A stretch of DNA of 64,000 nucleotides from Sycobia sp. Sy_11 (GCA_018907035.1 JACCIC010000022.1:2363501-2427500); one strand, 5' to 3'; positions 48,700 through 60,547 are shown, counted from the stretch's first letter. The notes: generated from the sequence alone by a model not told the origin. Program-made: numbers and translations.

Positions 48700-49672
48700 G
48701 ACCATATTGACGGATATTGTGAACAGAAAATTTAAGTCGTGACAATCACTCTCGTTTTAATTCATTCAACACCAAATTTTGGTTACATCGGAAAAACTAT
48801 CACACTCAAAGCTTCTAATCGTAATTTATTCAAATCCATCAGTTTTCCAAGATATTCTAAGATAATTATATTTGAGTTATAGTGCAGATTGATTCTTCGA
48901 CATGTCAAGATTCAGATTATATGGATAATATTGTGAATTAAAAAAAGGCTCAGGTTACGAATATCACAATGATCAACGCGACTGGGTGTTTGTAGTCTTT
49001 TCATGTTGTTTTTTTTTTCATCTGCAAGTCAGGAATCATAAAACAAGGTTTTTCTAGTTGATTTGAAATGTTTACAGCGCAAACATGTTTATTAGTACTC
49101 CGTAAAGGCGAATATTTACACATTTCTTAAGAACGGTAACACAATAAAATTGGATTATCTTTGCCAATTTAATTTAGAAGTTTGATTTTTTATTTAGTCG
49201 ATGCAATGACACATGGCATTAACAATTCGATCTTGGTTATTTTTATTTTATATTTTTCAAAGGTTGTGGCTTTACCGGCTAGAGTAACTTCTTAACGAAT
49301 CGGGTTCAAGTCTGATCTTGTTCTTATTAGAACAAGTTCATGCTTCATATTAACAACTATTTTTTTGTAATTTTCGTCAAAGCCTAAAATCATACTCGGA
49401 GGAATGGCTACGTTTAAGTTTCCATGTGCATCAAATCAATTTTTGTTTCTTTGATCATTGCCAAACCACTCTGCATTCTTGAGCATGAGAGGCTGATTGC
49501 TATTTAACGAAGTGCAATCTTTCACGACACTACTCCATACTAGATTTATACTTTTATCTATCTTTACATCATTGATTCCATTGCAAATTTCTTTAACTAA
49601 ATGAAACATATCATTGTTAACAAATCTGATTCTAGTATTTCTGGTTAGTACATTTCCATAAGGTTTTGTCAA
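48700..49672 (-). pseudogene. Decayed double-jelly-roll-like (virus-like) gene
   Basis: On minus, 49,672-49,436 is open (NDMFHLVKEICNGINDVKID, SLNSNQPLMLKNAEWF). After a TGA at 49,438-49,436 the same frame continues with GNLNVAIPPSMILGFDENYK, KIVVNMKHELVLIRTRSDLN to about 49,295. It then goes on in another frame with YKIKITKIELLMPCVIAS, KDNPILLCYRS, TNKHVCAV, NQLEKPCFMI, a DHCDIRN segment and NSQYYPYNLNLDMSKNQSAL near 48,900. The order and conserved residues match the DJR-like proteins annotated in many arthropod genomes and in Polinton/adintovirus-like DNA elements. At least three stops and two frameshifts make it a pseudogene. Family identity is from memory; the viral lineage is inferred. 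Confidence 0.7.
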
Positions 49673-49674
49673 TT

Positions 49675-49963
49675 TTCCACAGAAGAAGTAATGGAGATGT
49701 ATATATACTTGGCGATTCTGAAATTAAATTTGATGATAAAATAATAAAAGTTAGATATGTAGCTTATTCTAGAAATAATAGACTCATGGAATTACTTTTC
49801 AAAAAATAACCGGATGATACAATAATAAGTTCATCAGATCGTGAAAATGATCGTACCATTCTGGAAGAAACAAATGCTACCGGAAAAAACATTGCAAAGA
49901 TGAGACTATACACTCATCGAGGAGTAGAAAATATTTCAGTATTATTGCACCAATATTTTGCAG
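49675..49963 (+). pseudogene. DUF8207-like gene remnant beside the DJR-like relic
   Basis: The plus-strand frame reads NGDVYILGDSEIKFDDKIIK, VAYSRNNRLMELLFKK, stop, PDDTIISSSDRENDRTILEE, TNATGKNIAK and ends near ISVLLHQYFAG. The pattern (Y-x-x-G-x-x-x-I-x-F, L-x-E-L-L-F-K-K-x-P, E-T-N-A) fits the DUF8207-type proteins that I associate with the same kind of DJR-bearing elements. One in-frame stop and no clear start. It begins within 3 bases of the DJR-like open frame on the other strand, so the pair is divergent. Confidence 0.55.
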
Positions 49964-50338
49964 GGTAGTAATCGTAAAAAAGGAGGAAATTGCCTATCTA
50001 AATATAAAATAGCGAATTTATGAATACTCGTGGCTATCATTTATTTCCTAATTTAAAAAATCAAAAATACGTTGTTGCGCACTGGTGTTAATAATAATGG
50101 TCTCCATGCCGATCGCCCGTTCTCTGTCTTGCACCTTCTTTTCGGAATCTAGATATGCAATCGCCGTATACGTAGAAAGTGGTTACGTGTGTGCACATTT
50201 ATCGATGGTCAGAGCGAATCTGCTCGTCGCGTCAGGTGTCGGTTTCGCATCAATCTCGATTTCGATATATCCAATGATACATGCAATTTACATTTCGCTG
50301 ATTCTAAGCGTGAAAGCAACAGTTGGAATACATATTTA

Positions 50339-51422
50339 CATAAGTTGCTAGTTATATTTTTAGCCTAATAATGAAAAGACAGTAATTTATTATTGAAAAT
50401 GGCTTTATTGTTTTTCGAAGTATTCTCCGTGATGATCAATATACTTTTGCATGCGCTCGAAATAAGTTTCGTACCACTTTTTCCACTCTAATTGGGGTAC
50501 CTCCAAATCATGGTTTTTGAATGCATCAATGGCTTCTGCAGGTACCGAAGAACGTTGACCACGCAATTTATTTTGATGTGCATGAGTAAGAAGAAGTCAT
50601 TGGGTGCCAAATCAGGGCTGTAAGGCGGATGACCCATCAATTCGATGTTTTGGCTTGTCAAAAATTTATTTGTTTGAACTAATGTATGAGAGCCCTACAG
50701 TCGATTGCTGTTTTGTTTCGGGCTCATACGCGTAGATGCAAGATTTGTGACCTATGTAGATGTTATACACAGCTGTTGATGAACCATGATTGTATTTCTT
50801 CGGCATTATTTTACAACAATTGATCATCTTTTTGAGCTTTTGTTAAATTACGCGAGATCCAACGTGAACAAATTTGATTTGTTCACGTTGGATCCTTTTG
50901 ATACCTAAATGGTCATGCAATATCTTATTGATGCTCGTCATAATAATGCTCAAAGATGCCTTAAACTCGCGATATGTCGTATGACGATCTTACTTTATCA
51001 TTCCGCGCACAGCATCAATATTTTCTGGCACAACAACCGATTTTGGACGACCTTCACGGAACTCGTCCTGAAGCAAACTGCGACCACGATTAAATTCATT
51101 ATACCTAAGTTTCACGGTGACCAAGGATGGAGTTTCTTCGCAAAAAATGGAAGTAAGTTGATCGATGCACTTTTGTCTTGATAAACCATGAGTCGAAAGT
51201 CGTAAAAAATCATCGCACGAAATGTTCTCACCAGTTAGTTCCATTTTTTCGCTGAGACAAAATTTTCAAGTCGCTGCAAATAATACAAATTACATATACT
51301 TAAATGACAAAACATTCTGAAGAAGGCTATGGTTAAAAAGGTCAAACTTTCAATTAGATACATCAGATGGCGCCTGTAAACACTTGGTACGGCAAGGCTC
51401 AAAATCTAAATAGCAACCCTCG
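50339..51422 (-). mobile_element. Mariner element, internally deleted
   Basis: Terminal repeats (left around GTTGCTAGTTATATTTTTAG, 50,345-50,364; right, in reverse complement, GTTGCTATTTAGATTTTGAG) are flanked by TA. On minus, 51,244-50,990 encodes the N-terminal helix-turn-helix (GRSLLQDEFREGRPKSVVVP). A decayed YNHGSSTAVYN, YAYEPETKQQST follows around 50,720-50,790, where the expected Asp of the first catalytic motif is replaced. Then comes a deletion, and the PPYSPDLAP-type third motif and C-terminus at 50,400-50,640. Not autonomous. Confidence 0.88.
50856..50894. repeat. Perfect 18-bp inverted repeat, 3-base loop
   Basis: GATCCAACGTGAACAAAT, loop TTG, then its exact reverse complement. 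Lies inside the mariner transposase remnant and is not part of the parent element. Confidence 0.95.
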
Positions 51423-54099
51423 TATATATGTGTGTTATAACTTTTCACCCAATTCACAGTCGATACCTCCATTCTAATAGTTCAAGCCAATGTAGAAAAA
51501 CATTCAGTAGAGCGCCGTTATAATGATGATCATACACAACGTTCGCGCTTCTTTTTACTTTCTCGATTATCTACCGCGATTTTATGCAATGCCCACTTAC
51601 ATACAGCATAATAACTAAAAAATAGTAGTATATAAAATACTAAATATTTTAAAAAATATTTATTATAGTATTTATTATAGTTATAAGCAAGTTTAGTATT
51701 AATGTATAGCTTTAAAATGCATAATCATAGATTCGTGAACCGACATTGCACACACAAATTGTCATAGTAACATTTCAAAACTGACACTGTTATTGAGGTT
51801 TCCTGACCTTTAAAATTCCTTCGCCCGACAACGGATGTCCAATAATATGCGATTCAAAAACTCAGTATGATAGAATATTTTTTTATAATCATTGTAAATT
51901 CTCTATGCTGTCATTGCATTTAATGCGATCACTTTAGATTTCGACTGATGGTATGTAGAAGTATGTAGACCATTTTGAGCTTATTCAGTTAACCTGATGT
52001 TTGAGCTTGACTTCGATATATCTGTTTAATTCGCAAGAATGCACTATTGCCGCTACTTGACTAAATGATGTCGGCAAGAGTGTGTGACGTGTAGAACAAG
52101 ATAATTATAAATATTTCACGATATCAATATTCATATAGATATGATATGCAGAAATTGAGAATTTCGTACTATTTTTTCGAAATTTAAACAATTAAGAAAT
52201 TATTAAATTTTATTTTTTTTATGAATTTATGTTCTTTATAAAATTCCGGCTGTTGTGAAATTTTTTGTTATGGTATTTACGTGTATCGAGAAAGATTTTG
52301 TATAATTTATGTAGCATTTAGAAGATATCTCGCATTTTCGTACACCTTCCCTGACTCATTTTTGTAGCTAAAATCAAGCACAACTAAGTGGGTGCTTAAG
52401 GTTATTTAACTCTCAGAACTCGATTCTATCAGAAAAATGAAAATTCAAAATGACAGAAGTAATATGACGGATCTATACTGGGTGTTTTTTTAACTTTCCA
52501 TTTGAAGATTTCACAAACCGCGGCACGGATTGAAAATCGGTGAAATACGTATTCCATGAATTTGATGGGGGTGAAAAACTATATAACTATTTTTCTACCC
52601 AAAGTGAGCACACTACCCATTTTAGCGTCAACTTGATTTTTTTCAAAGGAAATCTAATTATTTATTTTCGCAATATGTTCTAGGTGGGACAAAATTAACT
52701 TATATAGAAAAAATTGTTCTCTTTCTCCCAATAAATAATTAGTGAATAAAAGTGATAAAAATTATTTCCAGCATAATCAGTGAAAAAAACTAATTTAAGA
52801 TCCAGACGGTTACCATCTAGAATCCGCTATTTTAAATTTTGAAAGTTTCATTGCAAAATCATATTCAGTAATCTTAAAAACCTCTAGGGAAACATTTTTT
52901 AAGCAATCTTCTAAACATTTTTTACGAAAAAGAAAAAAATACTATCCGCATTACAATACCGGGCCAGGATGACGTCTGAAGGCATCATGCTACGATCTGA
53001 TAAAGGCTCGGCCTTAGTTTAGTCTTTTGTGCACGGCCTAAACTCACTTTTTTAGAGAAAAATGGAGCTTGTGAAATTTCTCAAATCGCGGCACTCTGAA
53101 AGTTAAGAAGAACAAAGAGATCCTTTGCACCTCTACATAAGAGAAAATCAGTTTGTCGGTCAATGTAGAGAACGACGGTGTTAATCAAAATGGGCTGTTC
53201 CTAAATAATTATAGTGTACATACGACACTGGTAAGTAACTCTCAATTTAAAAATAATACTCGCGACGCGAATTTAAGATAAAAACGTGTTAAGGAATAAG
53301 TGCTGTGGAAGTAAAGGTAAGAAGGGAGGCTAGACTTCGGGGTTGTGTTGTCTCAGCAACGGACGGATGGACGGTTGCCGGACGCCGATGCCCAAGTATT
53401 TATCCAATTTGAGGGAAGAAAGTTTACTCGGAATACAACCACGCTAGCCAAGGCTAGGAGACATTCGACCTCGCTGGACTCTGACCACTCCAGCGGCACA
53501 CTATGGTACAAAATAGGCCAAAATGTGCACATTTTTAGATTAGAACAACGGTTTTAATTGCCCCATCAAGGAATAAAATCACATTAGAAATCGTGTTCAT
53601 AAAAGCCGTCTTCCAACGCTTTTAACGTAAAAAAACTTGCCCTTGAGTAAGATATCAAATAGGAGTTATTGGAAGTTTCAACGGGCTAGAATAATCTCCT
53701 GAAATTAAAACAGTTACACCTTAACGACGAAGATCATTCTTTTCTGATATCCAAAGTAATTGCATCCGGCCGTAGATTCCCAAGGTTCTGTGCCTGAAAC
53801 TTTAAAGTTTATTGCATAATAACTCGCATTAAAGCGGTAGTGTAACGGAACGATTAGGCAATAATAACTTCGGCTAGACAAAATTTAATTTTGCAAACCT
53901 TAAACTTGATGACAGTTGTCTACTGCAATACTTCGTATTTTATACTTGATGACAGTTGTCTACTGCAACTGTTCCCCTATTTTTTTCTCCCCATTTCCTC
54001 CCTTGTAAGTGAAAGATAGCACAACTCTCCCTATTACTCTCTTACTCTGGTTTAGGCTTCAACTCTGTTCCCAGAGCATGTGATCTAAAATTTACTGCG
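51423..54099. other. Intergenic, no gene recognised
   Basis: Mostly AT-rich. A GC-richer stretch at about 53,290-53,520 has no recognised domain. TTTAACTTTCCATTTGAAGA (52,490) and an inverted, loosely similar CTTTCAGAGTGCCGCG (near 53,100) might be ends of an old DNA element, but the match is weak. Confidence 0.35.
53904..53968. repeat. Two 25-bp direct repeats
   Basis: ACTTGATGACAGTTGTCTAC plus TGCAA occurs identically at 53,904-53,928 and 53,944-53,968. Confidence 0.9.
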
Positions 54100-55324
54100 T
54101 GCCCCAAAAGTTTTAAGACTGGGGGTATAAAAAGCGCAATAAATGTATTAAATTTTTTCATCAAACTTGTTATGCAAAATAGCCTCAATTAGTAATTATA
54201 TACAAGGTAGTACGATCTTCCAGTCTCGTCATGCCTTTTAAAAACTCCTCTTTTGGAATACTTTTTAATTTCGTTGTCACAGCTTCTTATATCTCGTCTA
54301 TCGATGCAAAACGGTTCCTTACAAGTCCATTTTTAATTTTGGAAACAGAAAGTAGTCAGGGAGACTTAAACCAGATGGGTATGGTGGGAGGCTGAGTACA
54401 GGATCCATTTTTTTTTACCAAAAATGTAGTATTAGTTGCCGCAGTATCTGCTAGTGTATTATCTTGCAAGAGGAAATAAGTATGGTCTTTCCACAACTCG
54501 GGTCTAACACGTGCAATACTTTTACCCAAGAACTTGTTGGTAGAATGCAGATTCGCAGTAGTACCTTAAGAAATAACTTATTTGTGGATGATATCTTTAG
54601 AATACAAAAAATAAATAACATTGTCTTACATTTAACTTTTAATTTTTGAAAGCGCAATTTTTTGGGTCGTAGGGAGTTTTCAGAACTCACTCAACACTTT
54701 GGCATTTCGTTGTAGGGTTGTGTGCAAAACACCAACTTTCATCACTCGTAATAATAGTTTGAAGAAAATTTGGCTGTGTTTCAATCATTCAAGTCACGTG
54801 CATTAGAAACTCGTTGTTCTCGCTGTTCGACAATTAGCGTGTGTGGAACAAGACGCACCTTTTTTCAAGTCCTTCTTTATGTAAACAATGAATCTTGGTA
54901 TTCCCGTACGTTCTTTAATCAATCTGTAATTAGAATTACGGCTATCGTTTAACTTAACTCTTTTCGTCGTCTTCAATCAACTTTCTACCTGCCGCAAAGA
55001 GGTTATACAACCGAAAAATAATAGCGCAAGACATAACACATTCACCATAAGCCACTTTTAACATTTCCTTCGTCTCCATTGCACTTTTACTAACTTTAAA
55101 GCAAAATTTAATTGCCACACGTTATTTGATATGTTTATTCAACAACGACAGCGACGATTTTGATAGTGTCACGTAAACTTCTAACAAACAGCTGAATGTA
55201 ATCCGATGAACTTGAAACTTTGTATAGAGGTAGAAGAAGGTTGCATTAAGTAGTTACCAAAGTTTCATGAAGATGTCGCAAAGAGTACGGATATTATACC
55301 CGTAGTCTTATAACTTTCGGAGCA
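54100..55324 (-). mobile_element. Mariner-type element (family B), full-length but decayed
   Basis: Terminal inverted repeats of about 30 bases: left TGCCCCAAAAGTTTTAAGAC then GGGGGTATAA, right (reverse complement) TGCTCCGAAAGTTATAAGAC then ACGGGTATAA, TA at the right border. Length 1.2 kb fits mariner. On minus near 54,395-54,345: PPYPSGLSLPDYFLFPKLK, the third-Asp motif. The rest has frameshifts and stops. The terminus matches the right end of the relic at 22,241. Confidence 0.8.
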
Positions 55325-55329
55325 TATTA

Positions 55330-55860
55330 TGTTTAAGTTTATGGGTGAGAAGCACGGTGCATGATTGTATGTGGTAAGAGCATAGGTAAGAGATGGATAA
55401 GTGGCACGAAGAGGATAGAGATAATATCCCGACCCCCTTCCTTGCCCGCCCTTTCGGTCATTAGGAGCACAGTCCGCGGAAAATTTCAAACGGCTACACG
55501 TACGTCATCCGCTAATGACAAAAGATAGGATAGGACCTAATAGTAACACCTGGTATAGGGTGTATCACAGGGGATGCTACAGTCCCGTATGTACACACCT
55601 ATATTTTAGAGCGATGGCTCATGGTGCATTTCGTCCCGGGGTTACCTATTGGACTCATCAGTAAGGCATTGTCGGTAACCCCTGCCTTAGACGCGGTCAT
55701 ATGGACCGGGTCAAGGGCTTATATATTAACCGGAGGCCTGTGGTGTGTTCGCTCACGGTTAACTAAGGTGCCAAGCTGCCCTCTGCTGGCAGACTTGGCA
55801 TGTGGGTACCTACACTGGTAACACTAGTGAGCGCGCTCTACCCCTAATCCCCATCAATAT
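55330..55860. other. GC-richer unexplained block
   Basis: Base composition here is near 50% GC, against about 30% around it, and starts just after the mariner right end. The open frame 55,621-55,821 has no domain I recognise. Could be a foreign or repeat fragment, or an unrecognised regulatory or noncoding RNA region. Confidence 0.4.
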
Positions 55861-57190
55861 CTCTCCATCGTATAAGTTGACCGCCAAAATTATTCACTTA
55901 CAAGCTGCTTATAAGTCAAGGAATAGGTGATGCATTTACTTTTCCAGCTCTCAGTGCAATATTTGCCCTGTACAATAAGGTGCAGCGAAAACTCGTATAA
56001 AGTGCCGATTTCTAATTATAAATAATATTAATGTAACTAATATGTATTTAATCAATACTTATATGAGATAACATTCATAGCAATAAAACTATTAATGTTT
56101 TTTCAATAAAATAATTAAATTATTTTGTAATATATCAATCAAAATATAATTAATATTAATTATAGTAGATTAATTTCAACTTCCTACGTGTTATGTTATT
56201 GAGGGTTTTATTTTTTATAATCGATTATATTGCTAATTTGTTTTTTATAATTATTTTATTATTAGTTAAAAGATTTAAATATTTCGATGGAATTTTGAGA
56301 AGAATATTTCATTTACATTTAAAAGAACGTTAAAGTGAAATCAAGAGCCTCAGAGAAAAGTTTTGTAATATTCTGGCAACTCTGAGTGTAAGCGCAACAA
56401 GTTAGTATAGTAAGTTTGTCAAAGATTTAGATCAAAGAATAGCGGGAATAGCATTTACCCTTACTACAGATTCATCTTATATACAAATTATAAGAATAAA
56501 AATTATATTTGTGCTCACATAATAAATTTTTTATTATTGCAACTCGGCCTAAAATGTTAGAGATTTTAGACATAAGTTCTTAGTATAGATGCACTAAAAT
56601 ATAATATGCTTTGTCTTAATGATGAGCCTGTTGTCCTTTAGCTGATTTTTTTAGAAAATAATCACCCTTATATCAAAAAATTTTTTTTATGTTCTCTACA
56701 ATTTTTATTTCAAATATTATTTCAAATATGAAAAAATCCAAAAATGTAGATTATTACGTTTTACATTCTCATCTACACAAGCAATATGTCATAAAAAAGC
56801 TTAACCGAATTATTTACTATCTTATTTTTTTTATTTCTATAGAATGGTACAAAGGAAAACAACGTAATTTGGAAGTAGCTTTAGGCGTTTCTTCTTTTTT
56901 CAGAAGACTTGAAAATTAAGAAAAGTGTCTTTTTTGAAAAATAACAATTTAAAAGTAACAGAAAAATTATTTGTTTCAGAATATTTTTATCAATTGTGTT
57001 AAGGATATTAATACACTCGCCTCCAAATAAAATCGCAACATTGCTGTCTTCACTACACAGCTTTATTATATTATAATATACACGAACGATACTTATCAAC
57101 CTCATATTAGCTCAAACATGTACGCACATGAGGATACTGCAAAAGCGTGAAGCGAGAAGAAAAAGAGCCGAATATATAAATATATATATA
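55861..57190. other. Intergenic upstream of GstZ, no gene recognised
   Basis: AT-rich, no repeat or coding signal identified. Confidence 0.45.
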
Positions 57191-57191
57191 T

Positions 57192-57203
57192 ATAGAGAGA
57201 GAG

Positions 57204-57275
<72 letters not shown>
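57192..57275. repeat. (GA)n microsatellite upstream of GstZ
   Basis: About 80 bases of GA with minor interruptions, 350 bases upstream of the GstZ start codon. In insects GA runs near promoters can bind GAGA-type factors; a regulatory role here is only a possibility. Confidence 0.9.
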
Positions 57276-57277
<2 letters not shown>

Positions 57278-57623
57278 CTCGGAAGAAGGGGTAAAACTGA
57301 GGGAGGAGAAAGAGTCGGTCGGTTGCTCTAAAGCAGGGGAAGGGAGGTGCATGAGGCTCTCCTAACTCTCCCCGAAATTATTCTATCATCGCGTATATTA
57401 TAGATACTCCAAAAAGTAAAGAGGGCAATAGGGTTTTGCGAATCACGCAAAGCGTAGATACTGCAGGTGCAACCGTCGGACGTGCATCAGGCAGCAGCCA
57501 GTGTGTATACTGTGTTATCATTACATCTATACATATACGAGAGCCGAGAAGGAGCGACGCGTGGTATACACACTCTATATACCTCCATCAGTAATTCGCG
57601 TGCACGCGCGAGCACTGTGAAAA

Positions 57624-57641
57624 ATGTCCGTCATGGTGAAG
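57624..57641 (+). CDS. GstZ: GstZ exon 1 (start codon)
   Basis: An 18-nt coding exon, ATG TCC GTC ATG GTG AAG, with donor GTGAGT. It joins in phase to PILYSYWRSSC, just as short leaders precede this motif in other zeta GSTs. An alternative upstream first exon is possible but not needed. Confidence 0.85.
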
Positions 57642-60482
57642 GTGAGTATGGTAGTATAGGGCACACGCGAAAATGCCGGGCGGTTTATAACATATATAGG
57701 TCCGCTATTCCTTTATGCAAGGAGCATCTCGCCCTCATTTATATAACTATTCAGCTCGTTTTTTGTTCTCTTTACCCACGCGCTACACTGGCCTGTCGGT
57801 CTTATCCCGAGTATATATCACATGTGTTTGTTTTTATCACAAACGGGAACATTCGATTACCGGGGGGATGTTCTCTTCGCTTTTATCCTTGCAGTGGATC
57901 ATCGTATTGAAAATTCAAAAACCCGTAAAAATTTATAAACGGGACATTCCCAAACTGCTTATAAATTGCACGTATAATCGGAGTATCAAGGTGATCCGGT
58001 ATTTCACTCGCGTCTTTCGAAGATGGAATTCCAAGCTATCCGGCCTAGACTGGTAGGTAATATTACGCGTACCATTCCGGTTTCCCCGTCGACCAGGTCG
58101 ACCTTGCGCTTCTACATTTTATTATTCTGGCTTATTATAGTGCGATTTTGGTGCGGATTGATCAGGTATTTCGTATATCAATAGAATGCAATCTAAACAA
58201 GTAATTTTTAAAACTTTAAAGTCCAACAAATAGTTACAACGAAATTTTTTGTTTCTTTACAATGGCTTCTTTTAAAATTCAATATAATATATATAAATAA
58301 ATCAAAAATAATTTTTTTTGTTTTTATATATTTTAAAAAATACAATGAATTCAAATAGACATGTCATTTAATACAACTGTTTATCATTTTATCTTAATAA
58401 TAAATTAACTAATTCATAATATAAGTTGTACCAATCTTCCAAATTAATTATTTAACAATTTCTGCTTTAGCCATCAAAAACTTTTATTTACAATATTAAT
58501 GTTAATGCGTTTTTGCAAAGTTTTGACAGTATTTGACAATTTAAAAAATTCAAAATTGTAATGGAATATATTTATAAAAAATATCAATAATTAATATTTA
58601 TTTTGAAAATTTAATTATAAGGATAATAACTTATTTATAAATTAATATTAGTAAGCGATTTTTTTCTTTATTTTAACTTATTAATACAATAATAAAATAT
58701 ATAATGACTTCATTAAATAGCAAGTGGAATAAATAACACAGTATCGTCTTATTTTGTGTATATATATAAATTCATTTATGTTTTATTTAACAATAAAAAT
58801 AAATATATAAAATATATACAATAAAAGTAACAATAAAAATGCTTATCGCATAATCTTTCTGCATTGAGATAAATATTTTGAATAACTATTTGACTTAATT
58901 ATTTTATATATACTCTCAAAAAATTTTATTTTTTATATGGTAACTATTTATATGCTCTTTCCTTATTTTCTATAATTTTGAAATCAACTTTTATTGCATA
59001 ATTTTCTTCAATATAGCCAATTCTTTACTCATATTGGAGAAGTTCTTGTTCCTGGAGAGTGCGCATTGGTAAGCTCAAATTTTTACATTTTTATTTATTG
59101 TAATATATATATTTCTATTTAAAATAAATCTTTTATATATTTTTTTCTTTTTCATTTGTACAGCATTGAATCTCAAAGAGATTCCATATGACATAAAACC
59201 TATTAGTTTGGTGAAAAATGGTGGTGAACAGCACAGTAATGAATTCCGAGAGATCAATCCGATGGAACAGGTCCCGGCACTCCATATCGACAATCATACA
59301 TTAATTGAATCTGTAAGAAAAATTATTTCTTTTAAAAACTTAGTTAACAGCTAAAAGTTTCAGATGAATTGGAAATGATATGCATATGAAATTATTTTAA
59401 AAAATGATTTGCATGATCTAATGTGGAAATAATAATTTGTTATGAATATGCATTAAGTTTGTGGCATATCATAAAAAATAGATTCTATTATTATCTTAAA
59501 AATTAATTGTATGGTTATATAGAAAACTGCTTATTAGTTTTTAATCAAAAGTATAATTTAACTACAGAAAAAATAATAATGAAAAAACCATTTTGTAGTT
59601 AAATATATTACTGTACTTGGAAGAAACAAGACCGCATCGTCCATTAATGCCAGCAGATCCAGTGAAAAGAGCCAGAGTCAGAGAAATTTGTGAGGTAATT
59701 GCAGCTGGAATCCAACCATTACAAAATTTGATCGTTCTCATTTATGTTGGAGAAGAGCGTAAAAAAGAATGGGCACAGCATTGGATAACTCGAGGTTTCA
59801 CAGGTAAACTTTATTTTTGTTGTTCTTTAATATATTTTTGTAACTTTGTTATTCTCAAACAAATTTATGCTTCACTTATCAAAAAAATACTTCACAAAAA
59901 GTCCTTTGTGAAGTATTTTATTTAAAGTATATTATAATATCAGTCAATGATATATTTCGATTTGAAATAAATCTAAATATTTTTCACAACCTTACTTTTG
60001 ATTTTGTTATATTTTCTTATAATGATTCATTAATTGAGAAAATAATTAGGAATACTATAAATTTTAATTTAAAATAATGAATTTAAACATTCTAACAAGA
60101 AAGAGGTTAATTAAATAACGATATTAATATAAATTTCTTTCAATTTATGAACTAAAACTATTTTCACTGTTATTAAAAAAATTATTCTATTTAATTATAA
60201 AATTTTTTTTATGCATTAACCATTAATAATTTAATTAATATTAATATTACAGCTGTGGAAAAATTGCTTTCATCAAGTGCCGGTAAATACTGTGTGGGTG
60301 ATGACATCACGTTAGCAGATTGTTGCCTAGTACCACAAATATTTAATGCAAGAAGGTTTCACGTGGATTTAAGACCATTTCCTACTATTTTAAGAGTTGA
60401 TCGTCATTTAGAAAATCATCCGGCCTTTACCGCCGCTCACCCTAATAATCAGCCCGACTGTCCACCAGAAGCGACTAAATAG
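57624..60482 (+). CDS. GstZ: Glutathione S-transferase zeta / maleylacetoacetate isomerase, complete five-exon gene
   Basis: Exons 57624-57641, 59017-59068, 59164-59312, 59599-59803 and 60253-60482 join in phase with GT/AG borders to give 654 nt, 217 residues, the normal size for the zeta class. The N-terminal thioredoxin-like domain carries the active-site motif SSCSWRVR (Ser15, Ser16, Cys17) and the glutathione-site NPMEQVPAL (55-63) and ES (72-73). The helical domain has YLEETRP, GIQPLQNL, WAQHWI, GKYCVGDDITLADCCLVPQ and ends HPNNQPDCPPEATK. Family function: glutathione-dependent isomerisation of maleylacetoacetate to fumarylacetoacetate in tyrosine breakdown, in the cytosol; it can also act on small halogenated acids. 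Very close to Drosophila GstZ proteins. All key residues are intact. Confidence 0.96.
59017..59068 (+). CDS. GstZ: GstZ exon 2: active site
   Basis: A 52-nt exon, residues 7-23 plus one base: PILYSYWRSSCSWRVRI. Contains the catalytic Ser-Ser-Cys. Too short to appear as a long open frame. Acceptor ATATAG, donor GTAAGC. Confidence 0.95.
59164..59312 (+). CDS. GstZ: GstZ exon 3
   Basis: Residues 24-73: ALNLKEIPYDIKPISLVKNG, NPMEQVPAL, TLIES. Completes the thioredoxin-like fold. Donor TCT|GTAAGA. Confidence 0.96.
59599..59803 (+). CDS. GstZ: GstZ exon 4
   Basis: Residues 74-141: LNILLYLEETRP, VREICEVIAAGIQPLQNLIV, KKEWAQHWITRGF. Acceptor TTGTAG; the start is placed at TTA (59,599) because it aligns with the (V/L)(A/N)I..YLEET region of the family. 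Confidence 0.94.
59884..59919. repeat. Perfect 15-bp inverted repeat, 6-base loop
   Basis: AAAATACTTCACAAA, loop AAGTCC, then its exact reverse complement, in GstZ intron 4. Confidence 0.95.
60253..60482 (+). CDS. GstZ: GstZ exon 5 (stop codon)
   Basis: Residues 142-217, from AVEKLLSSSAGKYCVGDD to PPEATK, TAG at 60,480-60,482. Confidence 0.96.
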
Positions 60483-60488
60483 CAGGCC

Positions 60489-60547
60489 AGACAGACCACT
60501 CTGTTTCTATTTTAGATATAGAAGAACATAAACAGAGTGGTCTGTCT
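60489..60547 (+). repeat. Perfect 18-bp hairpin at the start of the GstZ 3' UTR
   Basis: AGACAGACCACTCTGTTT and its exact reverse complement are separated by 23 bases; the inner CTAT/ATAG can add four more pairs with a bulge. It begins 7 bases after the stop codon and should be transcribed with GstZ. Confidence 0.93.

Noticed and set aside
49255..49330. tRNA-like A/B-box similarity on plus
   Set aside because: The stretch falls in the minus-strand DJR-like coding remnant and the arms do not fold; the box matches are chance.
50085..50351. 88-residue hydrophobic open frame
   Set aside because: No recognisable domain; it runs into the left terminus of the mariner, and hydrophobicity comes from T-rich codons.
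57467..57910. 147-residue open frame over the GstZ first exon
   Set aside because: It is in a different frame from the GstZ ATG, spans the exon 1 donor, and shows no domain.
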